A program made the position numbers and the translations under genes. The notes beneath the pieces were generated by a model that saw nothing but the letters and a program-made list of their open reading frames with translations, had not been told where the DNA came from and did not search any database. From Ruegeria sp. HKCCD8929 (GTDB lineage: Bacteria > Pseudomonadota > Alphaproteobacteria > Rhodobacterales > Rhodobacteraceae), in assembly GCF_013031405.1 (NCBI RefSeq), contig NZ_WPZY01000003.1:372001-436000 (forward strand): a stretch of DNA of 64,000 nt, read 5' to 3'. How positions within the stretch are numbered: position 1 is the stretch's first letter; the number at the start of each line of letters is the position of its first letter. Of this stretch, positions 59,633 to 64,000 are shown piece after piece.

Positions 59633-62600
59633 CTACATTTCCTCGACCGACAGCACGCCTTCCAAGGATTTGATCGCCCCCTTGATCTGCGGCGTGATCG
59701 GAAAATCCTGGCCCAGCTCCATCTCAACATCCCCCGGAAGTCCCGGGTCCAACAGGCAGAGCTGGATCGGCCCCTTGGAGGCCCCGCGCGCGGCCGAGGC
59801 GGCTTCTTCGAGAACCTTGGCCACCGTCGGCAAAGCCTGCGCCTGGTCCACGAAAATCCGCAGGCCTGTCGCCCCGGCCTCGGCCACGGCGGCGTCGATG
59901 GGGCCGACCGAGCGGCCCAGCAGCTTGAGCTGATCCGCCTCCATCGTCGCCTCTACCGTCAGCACCACATGGGCGCCGGTTTCCAGAAACTCGCGGCTTT
60001 TCTCAAGCGTTTCCGAGAACAGCGTGACCTCGTAGGCTCCGGTCGGGTCCGAGAGCTGGGTAAAGGCAAACCGGTTGCCACGCGCCGACTTGCGTTCTTG
60101 CCGTCCAGCGACGACACCGGCCATTTTTGCGCCCATTGCACGCTGAACTTGAACGCGTTCAATGACCTGATCCAGCGTCAGCACCTGCTTGCGCTTGAGC
60201 GCAGGCATGTAGTCGTCCAGCGGATGGCCGGACAGGTAGAACCCGATCGCCTTGAATTCCTCGCTCAGCCGTTCGGCGGGCAGCCAGTCGGGTGTCGGCG
60301 ACAGGCGCGGTTCGGGCAGGTCGTCGCCCGCCTCACCGAACAGCGACACCTGGTTCGAGTTCTTCTGTTCATGGATCGCCACCGAGTAATTCACCAGCGC
60401 ATCGAGGCTTTCGAACACCCGCCGCCGGTTGCCGTCGAGCTGGTCGAAGGCACCCGCGCGGGCCATCATCTCCAGAGGCCGCTTGCCGACCTTCTTCAGA
60501 TCCACCCGGCGCGCAAGGTCGAAGAGGTTCACGAAGGGCTTGCCGTCGCGCCCCTTGACCACAAGGCTCATTGCCTCGACACCCACATTCTTGAGCGCCC
60601 CCAGCGCATAGACAAGCTCACCATCCATCACGTCGAAGGTTGCCTGCGAGCGGTTCACGCAGGGCGGCACGTAGGGCAGATCCAGCCCCTTCTTCACCTC
60701 TTCAAAGTAAGTGGCCAGCTTGTCGGTCAGGTGGATATCGCAGTTCATGACACCGGCCATGAACTCGACCGGGTGGTTCGCCTTCAGCCAGCCGGTCTGG
60801 TAGGACACCACCGCATAGGCCGCAGCGTGGGATTTGTTGAAGCCATAATTGGCGAATTTCTCCAGCAAGTCAAAGACTTCGGAGGCTTTCCTAGCGTCCA
60901 CACCGTTCTCTGCCGCGCCCTTTTCGAATTTCGGGCGCTCGGCATCCATTGCCTCTTTGATCTTTTTCCCCATCGCGCGGCGCAGTAGGTCAGCACCGCC
61001 AAGGCTGTACCCCGCCATCACCTGCGCGATCTGCATCACCTGTTCCTGATAGACGATGATGCCCTGGGTTTCCGACAGGATATGGTCGATCAGGGGGTGG
61101 ACCGAGGTGATCTCGCGTTGGCCGTTCTTGACCTCGCAATAGGTGGGGATGTTCTCCATCGGGCCGGGACGGTAGAGCGCCACCAGCGCCACGATATCCT
61201 CGATACAAGTGGGTTTCATGCGCTTGAGCGCGTCCATCATGCCGGTGGATTCCACCTGGAACACCGCCACCGTCTTGGCCGCCGAGTAGAGCTTATAGGT
61301 CGCCTCGTCATCCAGCGGGATGGCGTTGATTTCGTTCACCGCACCTTCGGGCGGATCATATAGCTGCGTGCCATCGGCGGCCACATGCAGGTCGCGGCCC
61401 GATTTGAGGATCAGGTCGACGGCATTCTGAATGACGGTCAGGGTCTTGAGGCCCAGAAAGTCGAACTTCACCAGCCCCGCCTGCTCGACCCATTTCATGT
61501 TGAACTGGGTCGCGGGCATGTCTGAACGCGGGTCCTGATAAAGCGGCACCAAAGCGTCCAGAGGCCGGTCGCCGATCACCACACCGGCGGCGTGGGTCGA
61601 GGCGTTCCGCAGCAGCCCCTCGACCTGTCGGCCGTAAGTGAGTAGGCGGTCCACCACTTCTTCACTGCGCGCTTCCTCACGTAGACGCGGCTCGTCCTTC
61701 AGCGCCTTTTCGATGGAAACTGGTTTGACCCCCTCGACCGGGATCATCTTGGACAGCCGGTCCACCTGCCCGTAGGGCATCTGCAGCACGCGCCCGATAT
61801 CGCGCACAGCGGCCTTGGACAGCAACGCACCAAAGGTGATGATCTGCCCGACCTTGTCCCGCCCGTATTTCTCCTGCACATAGCGGATCACCTCTTCGCG
61901 GCGATCCATGCAGAAGTCGATATCAAAGTCGGGCATCGACACTCGTTCCGGGTTCAGAAAGCGTTCGAACAGCAGCGAATAACGCAGCGGATCGAGGTCG
62001 GTGATCGTCAGCGCATAAGCCACCAGCGAGCCCGCACCGGACCCCCGTCCCGGCCCCACCGGAATATCTTGATCCTTGGCCCATTTGATGAAATCTGCCA
62101 CGATCAGGAAGTAGCCGGGAAAGCCCATGCCTTCGATGATGCCAAGTTCGAAATCCAGCCGCTCCTGATATTCCTCGGACGTCACCGCGTGGGGGATCAC
62201 GGCCAGACGCTTCTGCAGGCCCTCATTGGCCTGCCGCCGCAATTCCTCGACCTCGTCATCGGCGAATTTCGGCAAGATCGGATCGCGGCGATAGGCCATG
62301 AAGGCGCAGCGCCTGGCGATCTCGACCGTGTTCTCGATCGCCTCCGGCAGGTCGGCGAACAGTGTCGCCATCTCCTGCGGCGACTTCATATAGTGCTGCG
62401 CGGTCAAGCGCCGCCTCCCCTCCTGCTGGTCCACATAGGCGCCTTCGGAAATGCAGATCAGCGCGTCATGCGCTTCATACATGTCCGAGGTCGGGAAATA
62501 GACGTCATTGGTGGCCACCAGCGGCAGGTTCTTGGCATAGGCCATCTCGACATGACCGCGTTCGGTCAGCCGCTCGGCCTCGGGCTGCCCGCCCTCGCCC

Positions 62601-63136
62601 GGATGGCGCTGCAATTCGATATAGAGTCGGTCGGGGAACGTCGCCGCCAGCCGGTCCACCAGCGCCTCGGCCGCCGGGCGCTGCCCCGCCTGCAACAGCG
62701 CCCCCACCGGCCCGTCCGGGCCTCCGGTCAGGCAGATCAGCCCGTCCGAATGCTGCTCCAGCTCGGCCAGAGACACCTGTGGCAGCTGCCCACCCTTGTC
62801 CACATACAGGCACGAGCTGAGTTGCATCAGGTTCTCATACCCCGCCTCGCTCTGCGCCAGCAGTACCAGCGGGGCGGGCGGTTTCGGCTTCTCCCCGGGC
62901 TGCGCCTGCACGTAGGCCAGATCGACCTGACACCCGATGATCGGCTGGATACCGGCCCCGCTGGCGCCAACAGAGAACTCGAGCGCCGAGAACATGTTGT
63001 TGGTGTCGGTGACGGCAACGGCGGGCATCTCCATCTTCCGGCACAGATCCGGCAGCTTCTTCAGCCGCACGGCGCCTTCGAGAAGGGAATATTCGGTGTG
63101 GACGCGGAGATGGATGAATCGCGGAGTACTGCTCAT
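59633..63136 (-). CDS. dnaE: DNA polymerase III alpha subunit, 1167 aa
   Basis: PHP domain at the start (FIHLRVHTEYSLLEGAVRLKKL), polymerase core with PDFDIDFCMDRREEVIRYVQEKYG (catalytic Asp pair, about 402-405), GPGRGSGAGSLVAYAL, NASTHAAGVVIGD and ALYRPGPMENIPTYCE. The helix-hairpin-helix and OB-fold regions at the C-terminus (MAGVVAGRQERKSARGNRFAFTQLSD) are intact. It is the replicative polymerase. This is the DnaE1 form (full length, QVSLFGEAGDD near the tau/beta binding part). Divergent from xdhA. Confidence 0.97.
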   Translation of the reverse strand: MSSTPRFIHLRVHTEYSLLEGAVRLKKLPDLCRKMEMPAVAVTDTNNMFSALEFSVGASGAGIQPIIGCQVDLAYVQAQPGEKPKPPAPLVLLAQSEAGYENLMQLSSCLYVDKGGQLPQVSLAELEQHSDGLICLTGGPDGPVGALLQAGQRPAAEALVDRLAATFPDRLYIELQRHPGEGGQPEAERLTERGHVEMAYAKNLPLVATNDVYFPTSDMYEAHDALICISEGAYVDQQEGRRRLTAQHYMKSPQEMATLFADLPEAIENTVEIARRCAFMAYRRDPILPKFADDEVEELRRQANEGLQKRLAVIPHAVTSEEYQERLDFELGIIEGMGFPGYFLIVADFIKWAKDQDIPVGPGRGSGAGSLVAYALTITDLDPLRYSLLFERFLNPERVSMPDFDIDFCMDRREEVIRYVQEKYGRDKVGQIITFGALLSKAAVRDIGRVLQMPYGQVDRLSKMIPVEGVKPVSIEKALKDEPRLREEARSEEVVDRLLTYGRQVEGLLRNASTHAAGVVIGDRPLDALVPLYQDPRSDMPATQFNMKWVEQAGLVKFDFLGLKTLTVIQNAVDLILKSGRDLHVAADGTQLYDPPEGAVNEINAIPLDDEATYKLYSAAKTVAVFQVESTGMMDALKRMKPTCIEDIVALVALYRPGPMENIPTYCEVKNGQREITSVHPLIDHILSETQGIIVYQEQVMQIAQVMAGYSLGGADLLRRAMGKKIKEAMDAERPKFEKGAAENGVDARKASEVFDLLEKFANYGFNKSHAAAYAVVSYQTGWLKANHPVEFMAGVMNCDIHLTDKLATYFEEVKKGLDLPYVPPCVNRSQATFDVMDGELVYALGALKNVGVEAMSLVVKGRDGKPFVNLFDLARRVDLKKVGKRPLEMMARAGAFDQLDGNRRRVFESLDALVNYSVAIHEQKNSNQVSLFGEAGDDLPEPRLSPTPDWLPAERLSEEFKAIGFYLSGHPLDDYMPALKRKQVLTLDQVIERVQVQRAMGAKMAGVVAGRQERKSARGNRFAFTQLSDPTGAYEVTLFSETLEKSREFLETGAHVVLTVEATMEADQLKLLGRSVGPIDAAVAEAGATGLRIFVDQAQALPTVAKVLEEAASAARGASKGPIQLCLLDPGLPGDVEMELGQDFPITPQIKGAIKSLEGVLSVEEM

Positions 63137-63292
63137 GACGCCGAAGCTACCCCAGCGATCCGCGCTGAGAAAGCGGGAACCGGGCGCTTATTTTCCCGAA
63201 AGATCGGACCGGATTATTCTGGAATTCTTGAAGGAGCTTCTGACCCCGCCACACGCGATGTGACAAAATATCCTGAGAAAACATAACTGTAA

Positions 63293-63306
63293 TTGACATC
63301 AGTCAA
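63293..63306. promoter_or_regulatory. FNR/CRP-type dyad between dnaE and xdhA
   Basis: TTGAC, ATCA, GTCAA: a perfect dyad with the spacing of FNR-family boxes (consensus TTGAT-N4-ATCAA). It lies 157 bases before dnaE and 174 before xdhA in a 344-bp gap (63137-63480) that holds no gene. FnrL- or Dnr-type control of xanthine dehydrogenase is possible. Confidence 0.4.
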
Positions 63307-63480
63307 GGGCCAGAAGCACCCAAAACCGCCCAAAACCCACATCCCAAGGGCAGTTTTTCTTGCCAGATCGCCCGCGCTCTTTCTAACGTTGTGAACGAAG
63401 ACACGCCCGCTTCTTCTTCTACGTCGCATCGAGGGAGAACGTTCAGGGGCATAACAGGGTAAGGCGACGGGTTTCACATT

Positions 63481-64000
63481 ATGGACATCACGTTTCTTCT
63501 GAACGGAGAGACTGTGGACCTGGCGGGGGTCGATCCCACCGCCACGCTGCTGGACTGGCTGCGCGAAGAGCGCGGCCTGACTGGCACCAAGGAAGGCTGC
63601 AACGAGGGCGATTGCGGCGCCTGCACGGTTATGGTGACGGATGAGGACGGCGCCAAGGCGCTGAATGCCTGCATCCTGTTCCTGCCGCAACTCCATGGCA
63701 AAGCGGTCCGCACTGTCGAAGGCGCCAGTGGTCCCGGTGGTCAAATGCATCCCGTCCAAAAGGCGATGGTAGAGCATCACGGCTCGCAATGCGGCTTCTG
63801 CACCCCCGGTTTCGTGATGTCCATGGTCGCAAGCCACACCAACGGCGCCACCGATCACGACACCCAGCTGGCGGGCAATCTCTGCCGCTGCACCGGCTAT
63901 GCCCCGATCATCCGCGCCGCACAGGCAGTTGAGGGCACACCGGTCCCCGACTGGATCGAAACTGACAAGTCCTTCCTCTTGCCGGAAATATCCCGAGGGC
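63481..64000 (+). CDS. xdhA: Xanthine dehydrogenase small subunit XdhA, N-terminal part (3' end outside window)
   Basis: The open frame runs off the window. It encodes the [2Fe-2S] ferredoxin domain (Cys40, 45, 48 in EGCNEGDCGACTV and Cys64) and the [2Fe-2S]-binding helical domain (Cys104/107 in GSQCGFCTPGF, Cys135/137 in NLCRCTGYAPI). VPDWIETDKSFLLPE would lead into the FAD domain of XdhA, which oxidises hypoxanthine/xanthine with XdhB. The downstream partner is not visible. The ATG follows a TTTCAC leader without a strong ribosome site. Confidence 0.88.
   Translation, partial: MDITFLLNGETVDLAGVDPTATLLDWLREERGLTGTKEGCNEGDCGACTVMVTDEDGAKALNACILFLPQLHGKAVRTVEGASGPGGQMHPVQKAMVEHHGSQCGFCTPGFVMSMVASHTNGATDHDTQLAGNLCRCTGYAPIIRAAQAVEGTPVPDWIETDKSFLLPEISRG

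Noticed and set aside
63293-63298. TTGACA as the -35 box of xdhA
   Set aside because: No -10-like hexamer lies 16-18 bases downstream and the gene start is about 180 bases away; the dyad explanation fits better.
1-64000. tRNA, rRNA, CRISPR arrays, insertion sequences or prophage
   Set aside because: Read through for these and found none; all long gaps are accounted for by control regions or hold nothing recognisable.

Overview
The window looks like chromosome of a marine Rhodobacteraceae (Roseobacter group, Ruegeria-like). The supports are high GC, a fused mrpAB antiporter operon, a SelD fused to a flavin dehydrogenase domain next to SelU, a long DmdC-like acyl-CoA dehydrogenase, a PrpE-type acyl-CoA ligase behind TTTGCAA-type sites, opgCGH, and the short GGGA(G)TATTT hairpin elements I associate with this family. 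That placement is from recognised protein families, not from a database search. I see no rRNA, tRNA, CRISPR array, insertion sequence, prophage or clear pseudogene. Genes are densely packed, often with 4-base ATGA/GTGA overlaps.

Layout. 1-1255: end of a cobalt transporter (CbtA), a hairpin, a small His-rich exported protein, and a convergent DUF1636 metal-binding protein. 1315-9861: an unrecognised catabolic cluster. It holds a LysR regulator, an L-aspartate dehydrogenase-type oxidoreductase, an orphan molybdenum hydroxylase large subunit, a divergent DHDPS-superfamily lyase, a DUF302 exported protein, and an overlapping pair of TPP-dependent enzyme and class III CoA-transferase. A dyad upstream of lysR recurs in partial form in the divergent aspDH/Mo-hydroxylase promoter. 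This is my best candidate for an undescribed system. 10043-16024: a TTC38-like TPR protein, then opgC-opgG-opgH for osmoregulated periplasmic glucans. 16025-17325: a secreted esterase and an anchored rhodanese on the minus strand.

17561-26699: the Mrp Na+/H+ antiporter operon (AB fused, C, D, E, F, G), running into selD, with selU convergent; together SelD and SelU would make 2-selenouridine in tRNA. 26817-30327: MarR, SRAP peptidase, a GST behind a 40-bp dyad, and a periplasmic 5'-nucleotidase. 30459-32618: a coupled DUF952-DUF1330-pyrD-arsC-like operon. 32615-34875: two hotdog thioesterases with a MATE exporter. 34992-43045: two MerR regulators and a fatty-acid beta-oxidation operon (acyl-CoA dehydrogenase, small RHH-like protein, GST, thiolase, cupin, FadB).

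43116-46527: sulfotransferase, DMT exporter, a degenerate membrane peptidase-like protein and a repeat-containing exported protein. 46607-51146: a nucleoside salvage operon cdd-deoA-deoB-add-upp on the minus strand. 51392-55719: a VOC-cupin-cupin fusion protein, malic enzyme maeB behind a perfect dyad, a GFA-family protein and a glycine-zipper lipoprotein. 56119-59530: prpE and an amidase. 59633-63136: dnaE. 63481-64000: the start of xdhA, cut by the window end.
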